Below, piece by piece: positions 36,475-48,349 of a stretch of 64,000 nucleotides of DNA. Each line of letters starts with the position of its first letter. The first letter of the stretch is position 1. Source of the stretch: Apiotrichum sp. Y4204 (taxonomy: Eukaryota; Basidiomycota; Tremellomycetes; Trichosporonales; Trichosporonaceae); assembly GCA_025531455.1 (NCBI GenBank), contig JAMYHL010000025.1, forward strand, positions 372,001 to 436,000, in the 5' to 3' direction. The position numbers were made by a program, and so were the translations under genes. The notes under the pieces are model-generated. The model was not told the DNA's origin. It did no database searches and worked only from the letters and a program-made list of their open reading frames with translations.

Positions 36475-37151
36475 ATGACCCCCGCGAAGAAGGACGACCG
36501 TAAGTCGCGCTCGCCGCATGGCGCACGTGTTTGGTTCCCATTGCAAGACCAGGATGGCTCTGTGCGGTGACGGGACCATGCACCGTGCATCCACGAACCG
36601 CAGCTCGAACTCTCAGCTGACTTGTAGCCGTCGTTGCTGAGGAGGAGGACGAGGAGGAGGTTGTCGACGTGCGTATCACGCCAGTATATGTGCTGACGGC
36701 AGTCCGAGGACGACGAGTACGAGGTCGAAGATGAGGAGGAAGACGAGTACGAGGTCGACGACGAGGATGACGAGGACGAGGACGAGGACCCACACGCCGC
36801 GGGGCGCGCGATGCTGCGGACGCTTGTAGAGGTGTGTTTGCTCACGGGTGGGCTCTGTGCTGACGGCAGGGCGGGGACGTCGACACGGACGACGACGAGG
36901 AGGACGACGAGGATGCCGAGGGGCCCGAGGACGAGGGCGCCGAGGGCGCCGAGGATGAGGACGACGAGGAGCCAGTGGCCGGTACGAAGCGCAAGGCCGA
37001 GGACGCCGATGGCGAGGACGACGGCGCCGCGCCGCCCAAGAAGAAGATTGAGACGATTGCCGACGCCGAGGCCGAGGCGGCTGATGCGCCCGCCGATGCG
37101 CCCGCCGTTGCGGATGAGGCCAAGGCCACTCCCGTCGAGGCCACCGCGTAG
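36475..37151 (+). CDS. Highly acidic nuclear-type protein, unknown function
   Basis: Four exons (36475-36499, 36628-36668, 36703-36831, 36870-37151) encode 158 aa. About half the residues are Asp or Glu in long runs (EEEDEEE, DDEDDEDEDEDED), followed by a basic pair of patches (KRKAED and PPKKK) that could be a bipartite nuclear signal, and an Ala/Pro-rich tail. The composition is that of histone chaperones and other chromatin or ribosome-assembly factors, but I see no named motif such as a CHZ or NAP domain, so function is left open. The splice sites are all canonical with CTGACGGCAG-type acceptors. It ends 102 bp from the stop of the JMJD4-like gene on the other strand. Confidence 0.75.
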
Positions 37152-37253
37152 GGCGCGTAGTGTATAGTAGTGTCAAGTGCAAGCTGTGATGCATACAATG
37201 TTGCTGTAAGGAATTGATGGATGGTCGTAGATGGTGTGTGGATCAATGATTGA

Positions 37254-38619
37254 CTATGGCATGTCGAGCAGGCGCTCGACCTCATCGACAATCTTGCGCG
37301 CAGCGGGGAGGAGGACATACTCGCGCGAACGCTTGTACTCGTCCAGCACGGCGCGGACGAACGCGTCGCGCTCCGTACGAGGCGGGGACAGCTCGGGGCG
37401 CGCGGGTGGTGTCTGGCGTCAGTATCAGTCGCGTTGAGCCCATCCCCGTTTCCCTCTCACCCACCTCCAGATTATCTCTCACACACGCCCAGAACCCCGC
37501 CCATCCCCACCCCGCATCGCGTTCCAGCAGGGCGTCCACCTCGAGCGCCCACTCGGCCTCCCACGCCGCAACCCCATCCACGACCTTGTCCCCCAGGCGC
37601 GCGCAGATATCCCCCTTGACGTCCGTGATGCTCTCCGCACACCGCGCCTCGTTCCGGCGCAGTGCGGCGTACACCCTCCCCAGCGTGGGCGACGCGAAGA
37701 AATTGTGGTTGATGGAGATACACTGTCGTCAATAAAAGCTCTGTATCTTATATAGCCTCTACGCACGAAATCGACATTGACGACCTGGTGGTGCCATCCA
37801 CTCGGCACGAAGATGACCTCGCCCTCGTCCTGCAGAATCATAACACCCTTGGCGCCCATGCCCCTCTCCCGCACGTCAAACACCATCTCGCCGCGCGCAT
37901 CAGCAAGCTCGCGCTCGACCCCAGGCGCAAAGAGCCACCACACTTTGCGTCCCACCACATTCGCGCTCCACGAGTAGCTCCCGTACACGTCGGCATGGAG
38001 TGGGGTGAATGTCCCCGCTGGGCCGGCGTACACAAAGCGAAAGTCGGCTGTCGAGGTACTTGTCGCTCCGGCTCGCGGGGCGTCAAACGGCGGGCTCAGC
38101 CAGTCATCTGATATCAGCCCCCAAAGTCCAAAGTACATGTACAAACCGAGAAAACACCCGGGCGGGTGATACACCTCCCTCCCCGAGCCGCCGCTAGTCT
38201 CGAGCTCCGCAACGAGATGCCAGTCCTTGACGTACAGCCCCTCCCCTTGTCCGGCTCCCCACAGATCGAGCACGTCGCGCAGGGGGCGCTCCTCGCGGGA
38301 AAACTCTGAGAATTCCCTAGCCCGCGTATTCGCGACCGGAACGACTTGATCGCCGTGCACTCGCAGTCCGTCGAGGTTTGGAGTCGAGGGAGCCGTGGAT
38401 GTATTAGCCCAGTTCCGCCGCGCGGGCCATGACTGCGTCGCGTGCGCAGAGAGGAGGAAGGGCGTGTTGGGCAGCAAATGCGTGTTCTCCCGTCAGATAT
38501 CGACTTTTGTTTATACCCACGAGGAAATCGGCGTACGGCAGCGCGTCGTATGTCGGAAACGGGCGCGGGGGAATGTCGGCAAGCAGCGCGTCGCGCTCGG
38601 TATGGTCGCGAGAGCCCAT
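37254..38619 (-). CDS. JmjC-domain hydroxylase, JMJD4-like
   Basis: Four exons (38619-38521, 38486-37767, 37722-37465, 37412-37254) encode 411 aa. The N-terminus reads PYADFLNTHLLPNTPFLLS across a 34-nt intron, typical of JMJD4 homologues. The double-stranded beta-helix has iron ligands His197 and Asp199 in PLHADVYGSYSW, the co-substrate Lys in GRKVWW, and the third ligand His265/266 in GWHHQVVN. Then CISINHNFF completes the fold. Human JMJD4 is a 2-oxoglutarate/Fe(II) lysyl hydroxylase acting on translation factor eRF1; that target is inferred, not shown. The C-terminal helices are lineage-variable. An in-frame ATG at 38706 could extend the N-terminus by 29 residues. Confidence 0.86.
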
Positions 38620-38873
38620 CCTGCGCTGGGGAGAGTGGGAAAGCGAGGCAAGTGGGGATATCGAAAATGTTGTGGTTTCGGAAATCGGGTGGAGAGCCTC
38701 CACCACGAGGTACGCGCCATCCTTCGTCTACAGGAGGCATGTTCTTCAGACGGGAGGGCAATACTAGTACTGTTCGCTCCCACTCATCTACTAGACACCT
38801 CCCAGTGTCGCACTGCCATTCTCCGGGGGGCATCACAATCATGCATCGTCTACAAGCCCAAACTGGTGGTACA

Positions 38874-41137
38874 CTATATGAGGAGGTCGTCGGTCGTCTG
38901 CCCGCGCGCCGGGCGCGGCACGTCGAGCTGGTACGCGCCGCCGCCGAGGAGGTCGAGGTCCGCAAGCTGCGAATACACGTCGTCCGAAGGTGGGGGTGGT
39001 GTGCCGGTGCCGGTGAGGGCACCCGCGCCGATTGACCCGGGTGCGTGCATGGGCTTGGGCGCGACGGGGGAGGGGGCGGCGCCGTTCGAGTCGCCCAGGC
39101 TCGGACGTGGCGGGATGCTCGGCATCTTCCCGAGGCGCGCGTTCGTCGCGGATGCAGAGTGCGGCTTGACGAGGTGTCGCCTTGACGAGGCGTTGAGTGC
39201 CGGCGAGTCTGGGAGGTACCGCGGGCGCGCGGTGCGGATGAACGTCTCGGGATTCTTGTGGTAGATGCTCCCCAGCGTGCCTGTGTGAAGGAGCAGCTGG
39301 TCGAGCATGCCCTTGTCCATCCTGTCTGTCTCGGTTGAGATGACCGGTTTCTCGGAGAGCACAATGTCGCGCGCGGCCGTCGGATTCGACGTGAGCAGGC
39401 GCCAGTACATGAAGCCCTGATGTCAATAAACAACAGCGCTACGGCTACTCACTCGATCCCGGAGATCCGGATTCTCCGCCTCCTCGGTCGCGAGTTTGAG
39501 CACCTTTGGAAGAAGCTCCTGGGCGACGGTCGGGCGGCGGATGAAGAGCTTGACTGTGGCGGTGAGGAGCGCGAGCTGAACCTCGGCCGACTCCTCCTTG
39601 AAGGTAAACATAAAGTCCTCGAGCAGCTCATCACTGTTCTCAATGCGATCGGCGTACTGCCCGATAATCCAGATCATGGCGGCCTTGGCCTCGGGCTCGT
39701 CAAGGACATCGAGGTTCTCACACAGCGTGCCAATCACGCTCTCGTACTGGTTCGGGTACCTGCGGAAGATGTCCTTGATGACGACGATCGCCTCCTGGAC
39801 GACATACGAGATCTTGGTCTTCATAAGGTCGAGTAGTGTAACAACACACTGGTCCGCTGCGGCAGCAATTTTAATCGCCAGACGCCCGATCGAGCGCACG
39901 GCCTTGCGCACAAAGTCGACGTCCACCTCCGAGGCGTACTCCTTGAGCTCGGCGAGCACCTCTGTGACGTTCTCCTCTCGCGTGAGACGGTACATGATCT
40001 CGAGTTTGGCGAGCTTGACGTAAATAGGGTCGTTGTATTTGCAGAAGAAGACCTTGACCTCATTTTGGAGAACCGACGGGCGGCGCTGGATGATGAGCAG
40101 GATGTTGCGCAGGCCAACGTATTGCACCTCGGGTCCACTGCTCAGCAGTGTGACCAGCGGCGGCCCCATCTTGCGGTCCAACATGGCAATGAGCGACTCG
40201 TCCTCCATGTAATTCATGAGATAGAGCACGACCTTGATGGTCGTAAGCACGACAGCCGAGTTGGCGTGCTGGAGGCGCACGGATATCCGCTCCGCGAGTG
40301 TCTCAGCGTCCAGTGATGTCTGCGGGATAAACGACAGCAGCGAGTCGAGAATGTACACCTGTCCCCACTCGGAGCACTCTCCCAGCGCGGCGACAAGCTT
40401 TCCCGCGACGGTGGCGTTGAGGCGGAGCGTAATCTCGTTGCTGCGATCCGAGATCTCCACGAGGGAAGTGACAGCATTCGCGACAACAGTCGGGTTGTGG
40501 TCCGCGAGGAGGTCGCGGAGCATACCGACAAAGTTCTCCTTCTCGATCGTTTTGCGCCCATACTCTGACGAATAGAGCTTGGCAACCGCTATGGCCGCCG
40601 TCTTGCGGACGTACGGATCCTGGTCCTCAAGCGCGTGCCGCAGGGGGTCCACAAGCGAGTGGATCACACTCGGGAGCGGGATCGAGCTCATCGTGCGGAT
40701 GGCAAGTCCTCGAATAAGCGGGTTCCGGTCCGCGCAGTCCTGGTGTGTAAGTTACATTGAACTACTCCTAACTCACAGAAAGGAATCCGCCCATCGCATG
40801 CGCAATGTCCTCTGGCCGCGAGCGGCCGTAGGTGACAAAGTAGAGATACACCACTGCCGTCAGACATAGCTCACATCAAGCCACACGTACTCTTCTTAAT
40901 CTCGAGCACCTGTATCTGCATGCACTGCACCATCTCGGGAAACAGCTGCGACACTATCGTCAGCCGGGCCTCAGGACAGAACAACCCACTATCATTCCCC
41001 ATCGTCATGTTCGCAATGACCTTTTTGAGGGCAATCTTCTTGCGCGCAAAGCCCTTGTCGCGCTTGTCCCCCGTGTTGCGCAGCTCGTCGCGCAACTCGC
41101 CGACCTTGACGCGCGCGAAGAGCTTGGCGTCGGACAT
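38874..41137 (-). CDS. APL2: AP-1 clathrin adaptor complex, beta subunit
   Basis: Five exons (41137-40990, 40953-40891, 40853-40777, 40739-39453, 39416-38874) encode 705 aa. Residues 10-560 are the adaptin trunk: GELRDELRN, ARKKIALKKVIANMTMGNDMSQLFP, VYLYFVTYGRSRPE, DCADRNPLIRGLAIRTMS and DPYVRKTAAIAVAKL. The C-terminus is a Ser/Pro/Ala-rich hinge with clathrin-box-like DLDLLGG and a final DDLLI, and it lacks the globular ear seen in animals, as in yeast Apl2. The protein sorts cargo between trans-Golgi and endosomes. The 36-nt first intron uses acceptor CTGACGATAG; reading through it is possible in frame but would insert 12 unconserved residues. It is divergent to the BolA3 gene. Confidence 0.94.
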
Positions 41138-41626
41138 GGCGGCGGAACGTCGGTGTGAGGTGGGATTAGGAAGAGGTGGGATTGGGAGAGGTCGAGGTCG
41201 AAGTGGAGGGCGGATGGGACGACCTCACCGTGTGTCGAGTGTCCAAGCTCGCAGTAAGCCACAAGTGACGAGTTCTGAAAGTTGGGAAGTGGAGCCGCGG
41301 AACGCGTGTAGTATGTGACTAAAGAGTCGAGGTTGGGAGATGGAGATGTTGTTGATCTGGCGATAGAGATGGGATGGCTGCCCTCAATGCACGATGTATC
41401 GATACCAGGGGGTCGCGCACAGGATGGTGACGCTGTCCGCCCCTGCGCCCCTCGACGTCCGACGATCCGACGATCCGGGAGTTCCGGAAACGCGACTCTC
41501 GCGTGGGATTGCTCCCGCTGCCATCACTTGCTACTCCACTCTCGCTCTCATCTCGGGAGTCTAGGAGTTCCCTGCCCAAAAGAACAGTCCAGGGAGGAAC
41601 AGTTACTCACCACCACCCACCTCACG
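41138..41626. promoter_or_regulatory. Shared divergent promoter APL2 / BOL3
   Basis: 489 bp between outward-facing starts. It contains a short direct repeat (GACGATCCGACGATCC at 41461-41476). No TATA box is evident. Confidence 0.5.
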
Positions 41627-42111
41627 ATGCTCGCCCTCCGCGCCCTCCGTCTCCCCCTCTCGCGCCCGCTCGCATTGCGGACATTTGCGTCGCGCGCCCA
41701 GCCGACCGGCATGAACGAGGGCGAGACGGGGATCTGGAACAAGCTCAATGAGCGGTTTCCCGGGACACGGCTCGAGGTGCAGGATGTCTCTGGTGAGTTT
41801 GAGAGTCCGGGTTGAATGTGGATGTGCTGACAAGGAGGCGGGTGCGGGTCGTTCTACGCCATTCTCGTGTCCAGTCCCGAGTTCAAGGGCCTCACGATGG
41901 TCAAGCAGCACAAGCTTGTCAATGACTGTCTCAAGGAAGACATTGCGGGCATCCATGGTCTCCAGGTAGGTGTTGTTGATTACCCAGCAATTCATTGGCT
42001 CCCTTGCTTTTGCTATCTGGGTGGCCAACGGTCCATATCCACAATGATTGCGTCCCGTATCCGGTACTCACGCACCCCCAGCTCAAAACTATCGCCGAGG
42101 ACAAGGCGTAA
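41627..42111 (+). CDS. BOL3: Mitochondrial BolA-like protein (BolA3)
   Basis: Three exons (41627-41792, 41838-41965, 42082-42111) encode 107 aa. The first 22 residues (LALRALRLPLSRPLALRTFAS) are a mitochondrial presequence. The BolA domain follows: LNERFPGTRLEVQDVSGGCGSFYAI, with the single conserved Cys, then KGLTMVKQHKLVNDCLKEDI with the invariant His. Bol3 works with Nfu1 and glutaredoxin-5 to hand 4Fe-4S clusters to enzymes such as lipoate synthase. The second exon uses the acceptor GACAAGGAG, which is needed to restore the GGCGS loop. It lies tail to tail with the methionine aminopeptidase gene, 105 bp apart. Confidence 0.9.
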
Positions 42112-42216
42112 TCTATATATGCATGCATACATCCGCTCAGCCGGCACTGTCGTTGGGCGAGAGCGACAATGACTGATGTGCCCGAGACACGTCTACGATA
42201 GCTACAGTCCACGCGT

Positions 42217-43866
42217 CTAGTCGGTGGCGGCCGGTGTCCCCGCGTCGGGGGTGCCGGCGGGCGTGTCCTCGGCCTCAGCGGCGGCAGCCCCGTTGGCCGC
42301 GGCGCCGCCCTTGGACTTGTTCTTTTTCTTCTTCTTCTTGGACGCTGTGCTCGGGCGCGTGAGCATCTCGCAGCCGTTCTCCGTGATCAGAATAGTCTCC
42401 TCAAACTGTGCGGACCGCTTGCCGTCGAGCGTGACAGCAGTCCAGTCGTCGCGCCAGTGGTCGAGCTGGTACGTGCCCATGTTGATCATGGGCTCGATGG
42501 TGAAGACCTGGCCGACCTCCATGCGGCCGGGGGTCTTGGAGCCGGCGTAGTGCACAATGTTAGGCTGGCAGTGGAACAGGTGGTGGATACCGTGGCCGGT
42601 GTACCTGCGGACGATCGAGTAGCCCTTGGGCTTGACAATCTCCTCAATCTTGTTGCCAATCTCGCGATACGCGACACCAGGCTTGCAGATGGCAATCGCC
42701 TCCTCCATAGCCTTCTTGGTCGTCGCAATCAGGTCAAGCGACGCGTCGTCAACCTTGCCAACAGGGTACGTCGCGTTCAGGTCGCCGTGGAAGCCCTCGT
42801 GGTCTGGGTATTAGATATTGAGTCATTCGGCGAAAGTCACGCGAGCGCAAAAGTCGCGCACCGGGGGAAAGTGCGCGAGTGCAACAACCCCGCTGGAGCG
42901 CACAAGTCGCGCCCTCACACCTCTCCTATCACTCACAAAGCGAGACGTCAAGGTTGACAATGTCGCCCTCCTGGAGGGGGCGCTGGTCCGGGATACCGTG
43001 GCAGATGACCTCGTTGACGGAGATGCAGACCGACTTGGGGAAGGCCGAGTAGTTGAGCGGGGACGGGTACGCGTTGCGCTCGATGCAAGCCTCGTGGCAG
43101 ATGCGGTCGAGCTCGTCGGTCGTCACGCCGGGCTTGATCGCCGCGGCGGTGATCTCGAGAACCTCACGGGAAAGCTGGGGTCAGCGAAGTGCGGATAAAC
43201 GATGCAACGAGCCAAGGCTGGATCACCACACAAGCAATGTATCCAGTCCAGTTCGTCCGGTATCACTCACGCGGCAGACCTTGCGCATACCCTCAATCTC
43301 CTCTTTGGTGAGGATCTTGACGCTGCGCTCGCGCACTGCCTCACACGGCGAGAATCCCTGCGCTGGCTGTCAGCTTAACGCTCTCTTGTCAACAACAGTT
43401 TCCGACACGCACGGTGGTCGGCATAGTCCGGACGCTTGATGTGCGCCGGCACCTCGCGCCGCGGCGAGAGCGGGTACACGGGGCGGAGGGGGCCGGTGAA
43501 CTGGTAGTTGCGCATGTTGGGCGGGAGCGTCGAGCTCTCTGTGGGTGTGAGTCATTGTAGTTTAACGCCAGACGCACTCGTCTCCTCGGCATCGGCAGCG
43601 AGCTTCACAATGTTGTGGATGAGCTTGTGCGTGCCCTGCGGTCAGTGTTGGTATTGTTAATATAGTACCAACCCCTGCGGCGTCAGCACACAAACAATAC
43701 TCTCCACTAACAGTTCTTCTTGAAGCAGTCCTGGTCACAGAAGAAGCTGCCGTTGATCCCAAGCCTGCCGTCAGCATACAGAAATCCAACCGGGCACCCA
43801 CTTTTTGCAGTTCGGGCACTCGAGGCGCGACGCCTCCTTGGCCTGGCATCCTGCGCAGATGACCAT
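42217..43866 (-). CDS. MAP1: Methionine aminopeptidase 1
   Basis: Eight exons (43866-43802, 43764-43712, 43674-43673, 43635-43578, 43538-43413, 43362-43271, 43174-42937, 42803-42217) encode 406 aa. Residues 4-45 are the ribosome-associating zinc-finger region ([18 protein letters not shown], then NWGTHKLIH). The catalytic domain has the five metal ligands in HGDLN, the Asp of [23 protein letters not shown] and QFEETILI. A Lys run and Ala/Pro-rich tail end the protein. It removes initiator Met from nascent chains. Exon 3 is 2 nt: it supplies GG of the conserved Trp codon and restores the frame between two 37-nt introns. Removing only one intron, or both as a single 76-nt unit, gives a stop or the wrong frame. 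DYADHPQG across the next junction confirms the model. Confidence 0.94.
43673..43674 (-). other. MAP1: Two-nucleotide exon of MAP1
   Basis: Bases GG on the minus strand, flanked upstream by an intron 43711-43675 (donor GTTAGT, branch GCTGAC, acceptor CCGCAG) and downstream by an intron 43672-43636 (donor GTTGGT, branch ACTGAC, acceptor CCGCAG). Both introns are 37 nt, as is the gene's first intron. Confidence 0.8.
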
Positions 43867-45821
43867 CGTGAGAGAGCAACAATTAAAGTAGTGGGTGGGG
43901 TAATGGACATGTCATCAGACTGCAGCCGCCATCATCATTGCGTACGCCGCCGCCGCCCGTTCCGACGACGGCGAGTGAATGCGAGGCTGGTAAAAAATGG
44001 GCACGTGACCTTGCTTCAGATTCTTCGAATTCCTGTCAGGGAAAAAAAGGGTTATTAGCGGGGGCATATTTTATAATCTCACGGCCGCGTACGGCCGTCT
44101 GGAAGCTGTAATCTTCTTCCTAATGACCTGATATATACATCTGGGGGAGTTCAGAGCCTGTCACGTGATTACACTCTGTACTTCGCACTCATACACTTTG
44201 AGTCTGCATCCCTTGATGCCCGTGCCCGAGCCGGAGAGCGGAGATCCCGAGGCCGAAGCGGATCGGCGGCGGAGTGGCGGAGTGGCGGAGTGGCGGCTAG
44301 CACCGAGCAAGCAGCACCCGGGTAGAGATCATACAGAGCGTACAGGGTGGTTTGCAGGGTACGCACCTACATACGCGCCTACGCACCCACGAAAGCAGGC
44401 AAAAGTCATTTTTCTGGCCTTTTCTCTGTATCTCGGGTCTCCCGGCATAGCTGCATAGCGCATATCTTGCGCATCTTGCATATCTGGTGACTGCCCCGAT
44501 ATGTGCCTGCTGCCCCTTGCTGCGCTTGGAATTGGATTTTGGAACTCGGACTTTTCGGTCGCGTGCTGCTTCTGCAGCTGCAAGTGTTGAATGTTGCAGG
44601 TGGTGCTGTAATGTAAACCTTGGTGACACCCGTCTCCCTGCCGTTCCTCCTCTAACGGTGTCGGGCAACTGTGAGGCTCTGAGCTATCTGACCTATCTGA
44701 GCTTGATGTAGGGGGGGGGGACATAATTCCGCGGAGATGCAAACCGCGCTGTTGAGAGGGGCATCGGAACGCTTAGTCTTGCCGCCTTAGTCTTGCCGCC
44801 TTGCGGCCTTGCCTGGCAGCCATATCGCCTCACCTCTCAAGATGTCACAATCTCAAAGAGATATCACATATCATCAGAAAATCACAGATGGCTGCGCGCT
44901 CTGGCAACGCGTCAGACGATCAGAATTCCAACAAGCTTGTAACTTGCAACTTGTCTTTTTCTCCGTGTCTATTGTCCTCTCGCGTATCATGGTCATGTGA
45001 GGAGTTGGAGACAGGGACGCAGGGTGGACAGGTGGAGCATCCCGTTGTGTATCTCGCGCGCTGCCGTGACTACCACCCGGGTCACCCGTCTTCTGGCAGT
45101 CTGGTTATGATGCGGCAGCTGCCGCAGCTGCCGTTATCCACAAACACTAGCTTCTATAGCATGTCACAATCAGCCAGGAACAGCGGGTGCAGCGTCCTCT
45201 TTCCGTCGCTTGCAAGACACGCTAGTGCGATAGGAACGTAGGAACCATCTCATCTGATCGTCGTTGTGTCTGCTCCACTTGCCACGTACAACGGGCATCG
45301 AGCTCGCATGCTGTTTAACACGTGCATTTATGTGCTACAATTCTCCACTGTACCACTGTGAGCAGGCTCATTGGCCCAGCACGTTGCGGTGCTCGCGCCA
45401 TGGTCGTCGACCCGAGATAGCGCTCGGAGGGCCGTCTCGACGAGCTGTCTACCTGCGGCTGGCATGGGATGCCATCCCCTACTCCATTCTGTGTGCTGCG
45501 ACGTATAGCGACAACACTTCCACCAGATAACACCAAAGGCCGGCCGCAGCGCTGCTCGAAAGACAAGGAAATATATGCGATGAGAGTGACATGTGCCAAG
45601 AATGACCAGGAGGTTGGCCGTTGCGGATTATGAGTTAGATGTTGGTGTGGTTCGGTTGGCGGGGTAGCTTTGTGTTCCGGGGGAGAGTAGGTATCCGATG
45701 TAGGCGGTGTGGAGACAAATGACAATATTGACAGAGCAAGAGGGAGATCAATAAGAGACCAAATCCGATCCGAGATGATGGAAGAAACAAAGGGCGAGAG
45801 AAAGTCGAGCGATAGCTGTTG
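43867..45821. other. Intergenic region upstream of MAP1
   Basis: About 1.95 kb between the MAP1 start and the stop of the BTB-like gene, both minus. It holds CACGTG boxes at about 44001 and 44162, a GGAGTGGC triplicate (44270-44291), a 9-10 base G run near 44710 and a palindromic GGCAGCTGCCGCAGCTGCC near 45115. No coding gene is supported. Confidence 0.45.
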
Positions 45822-48349
45822 TTACAGCAATCCAAGTCGCTTGCTCATCTCGTCAGCGTCGTACTCGCGTTCAGACGCCGTAGCGAGGAGGTCGAGGCCA
45901 CCACGAGCATGTGTAAAGTGGCTGTGCGCGGAATGGCCGGGACCGTGAGGGTGAGCAATGCTGAGGCCGGAGGCGACGCCTGGTGGTCCTTGCGGTGCAC
46001 CAGGACGCCGGCGGCTGACGGGTGCTCGTGTCGGCCCAACATTTCCAGGCCGAGATCCGGGCCCACCAGCAGCAGCAGCCGCGGCCGCACCCCATGGAGA
46101 GTAGTCATCGTCCTCGTCCCAGTCGTCGTCGTCATCCGTGTCGGCGTCGGCGTCGAATCCGTGGCTCGCGCGCTCCTCCGCCCGGGCCCAGCGGCGCCAC
46201 CAGCGGCCGACGACATGTTTTGTCCGGTTGTCGAGGCCGAGGTACTGGATATTTGCCACGAGGCCGCGCCACGACACTGCACCAGAGTTGAGAGCGTTCT
46301 CCAGCGCCGAGACGTCACCCCAGTACATCCAGTGCACCAGCACACCAAAGCTCTCGGGATCCGGAAGCGGCACGTACACCGGGCGGGGTCCGTGGAGTGA
46401 TGTGTTGGGCAGGATGCGGCATCCCCGGAGCTCTGGTGCATCTGGTGGGAGGCGGTCGCAAAGGAGGGTGCGCAGCAATGAGCTTTGCGGGACGAGGTAA
46501 TCGCGATGCAATGCGTAGCTCATGCCGGTAACGCGCTGCGCCGAAGGGGAGCCAGCTCCGGAGCCTGACGGTTCGGGGAAGCGGTTCGTCGCTGTGCCCG
46601 TGTCGGGGCCTGGAGTGGCGTTGGGTGATGACACACCGCTATGTCTGCCATCGTCGGTGGGGTTCGGAGGCTGTTTCTGTGGGCCAGGGATGACTGCGCC
46701 TCGTTAGCCATTTGCACGCGTGCTGCACACGCCATTTTCTCTTCCCCCAAAGCCATGCAGTGAGATCAATGGAAACCCGGGGAAAGAATAGAAAAAGAGA
46801 AAAAAAATTGTCAGACACACAAAACGGGTGGCTTGTGCGCCTCGCCCGATTGCAGATGGGGACCAAGGGAGGACGGCATGGGGAGGGATTGATTTTCCCG
46901 TTGTGTAAGGAGAAGAGACAGAGAGTGGGTGGTGTGTCGCACCGTTTTTGGGTGCATATGGAATGTGCGGGGGGTGTGTGCGTTACACCAATGCTTCTCA
47001 GAGCCCACAAGACACAAAACGGGACGCGCAAAACACTTACTGAGACGGATATCACTACTGCGGGGGTTGGACCAGAATTGGCCGGCGAGTTGATGGAGGC
47101 GCTGCAGGACAAAAGCGATGGGGATTTGGGGGAGATCGGGGTGAGCGCTTCCCGAGGGTGTGCCGGCGATAGATGGTGTCGGAGTGACATCCGTGTCGGT
47201 AATGGAACCTGCCTCGCTCGGCGGGGGGCGACGAGTGGGGATGCTTGTCGACGAGGAGGGGCCCGAGGTGCCGCTGGGGCCAGCATTGTTCCCACCAGAG
47301 TGGCCGGGGATGGGGACAAGGCGAGGCGCCTGTGTTGCCGGAGAGCTTGGCATGCCTGATGCGCTGCTCGAGTTTGGGGATGGTGCCGAAGAGTGGTCGC
47401 CGAGCCCAGCGGTGTGGATGGCGGGCAAGGACGACGGGTCGTGGGGGATGGTGGGGGTGGTCGAGTTGAGTCGATGCACTGGAGACGAGAGATTGGGTGG
47501 TGGAGAAACCATGCCGTGGTGGTGGCGTGCGGCAGGTCCAATCGCAGTAGGCGCGGGCAGCAGCGCGGGCGAGTTTGAACCACCACCAGAGGCGCTGGGT
47601 GGTGTGGCAGCCGCCGCTGCCGCTGCTGTAGTGCAACCATTTTCCAGCTCAACCTCGCCCAGGTGGTTCGGCGAGGCCTGGCCACTGCCACGCCGGCTGC
47701 CTACTCCTCCAGATGCACCGCCGCCCGCTCCGCCCTCTGCATGCACTACAGACGTCCCTTGCGAGTGCACACGCGCCTTTACTGCCTGCGTGTACGACAT
47801 GTGTCCGCCCTGAGCTGCAGCACTCCGGCGGTACAGCGCCCCCCCAGGAGTACGCGTCGGGCCAGGGCCCGACGACGGAACTTTCGACAGCCCGGGTCGC
47901 GTAGCCGATGCAAGCGCATTCGGCTCATGGCTGCGGTTCTGCGGGGCGGATCCATTGCCGCTGCTGGCGTAGAATGATGGCGCGGTGTGGATGGGACCGT
48001 GCGCGTAGGGGTGAGGGTGAGGTGGGGGAAGAGGCGACGCCATACCGCGCTGCTGGTTCTGTGTGGCAGACGTGCCGCGGCGGCGGCGCTGGTTCGCCGC
48101 CGAAGATGCGGCGGACTGCCGGTGCTGTCTGGCGGTCATTGATCGCGAAGTCGAGTCTCCGGGAGGTTGGATAGGGCCAAGGAGGTGGGCATGAGGGAGA
48201 GGGAGAAGAGTTGGCGAGGGAGGAGCCTCGAGCTTGGGAAGCTGGAGAGCCGAGTGCGCGTGCTGGTGAGAGTGCTGAGTGTGTGGATGTGAGGCGGGGT
48301 CGAATGAAGATGCGGCTATACTCTTAGGAGATGGCGGTACGGCGAACAT
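45822..48349 (-). CDS. Low-complexity regulatory protein with BTB/POZ-like C-terminal region (Clp1-like?)
   Basis: Two exons (48349-47041, 46693-45822) joined across a 347-nt intron give 726 aa. Residues 1-410 are His/Ser/Pro/Gly/Ala-rich without a domain. From about 415, IPIAFVLQRLHQLAGQFW and SSDIRLIIPGPQ lead into a BTB-like block: YALHRDYLVPQSSLLRTLL, VYVPLPDPESFGVLVHWMYWGD and WRGLVANIQYLGLD. The tail has an acidic run (TDDDDDWDEDDD), Ala8 and His-rich segments. The layout recalls the basidiomycete Clp1 (clampless-1) family that controls dikaryon and hyphal development, but this is from memory of the motif style and is tentative. The long upstream region fits a developmental regulator. 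The start is the first ATG of the long open exon; a further upstream exon cannot be excluded. Confidence 0.65.

Noticed and set aside
40954..40989. Reading through the first APL2 intron, which is open in frame
   Set aside because: It would insert 12 unconserved residues in the invariant MGNDMSxLFP region; splicing restores that motif exactly.
43636..43711. One 76-nt intron in MAP1 instead of two 37-nt introns
   Set aside because: It joins T to GGCACG, shifts the frame and destroys the conserved THKLIH and all downstream sequence.
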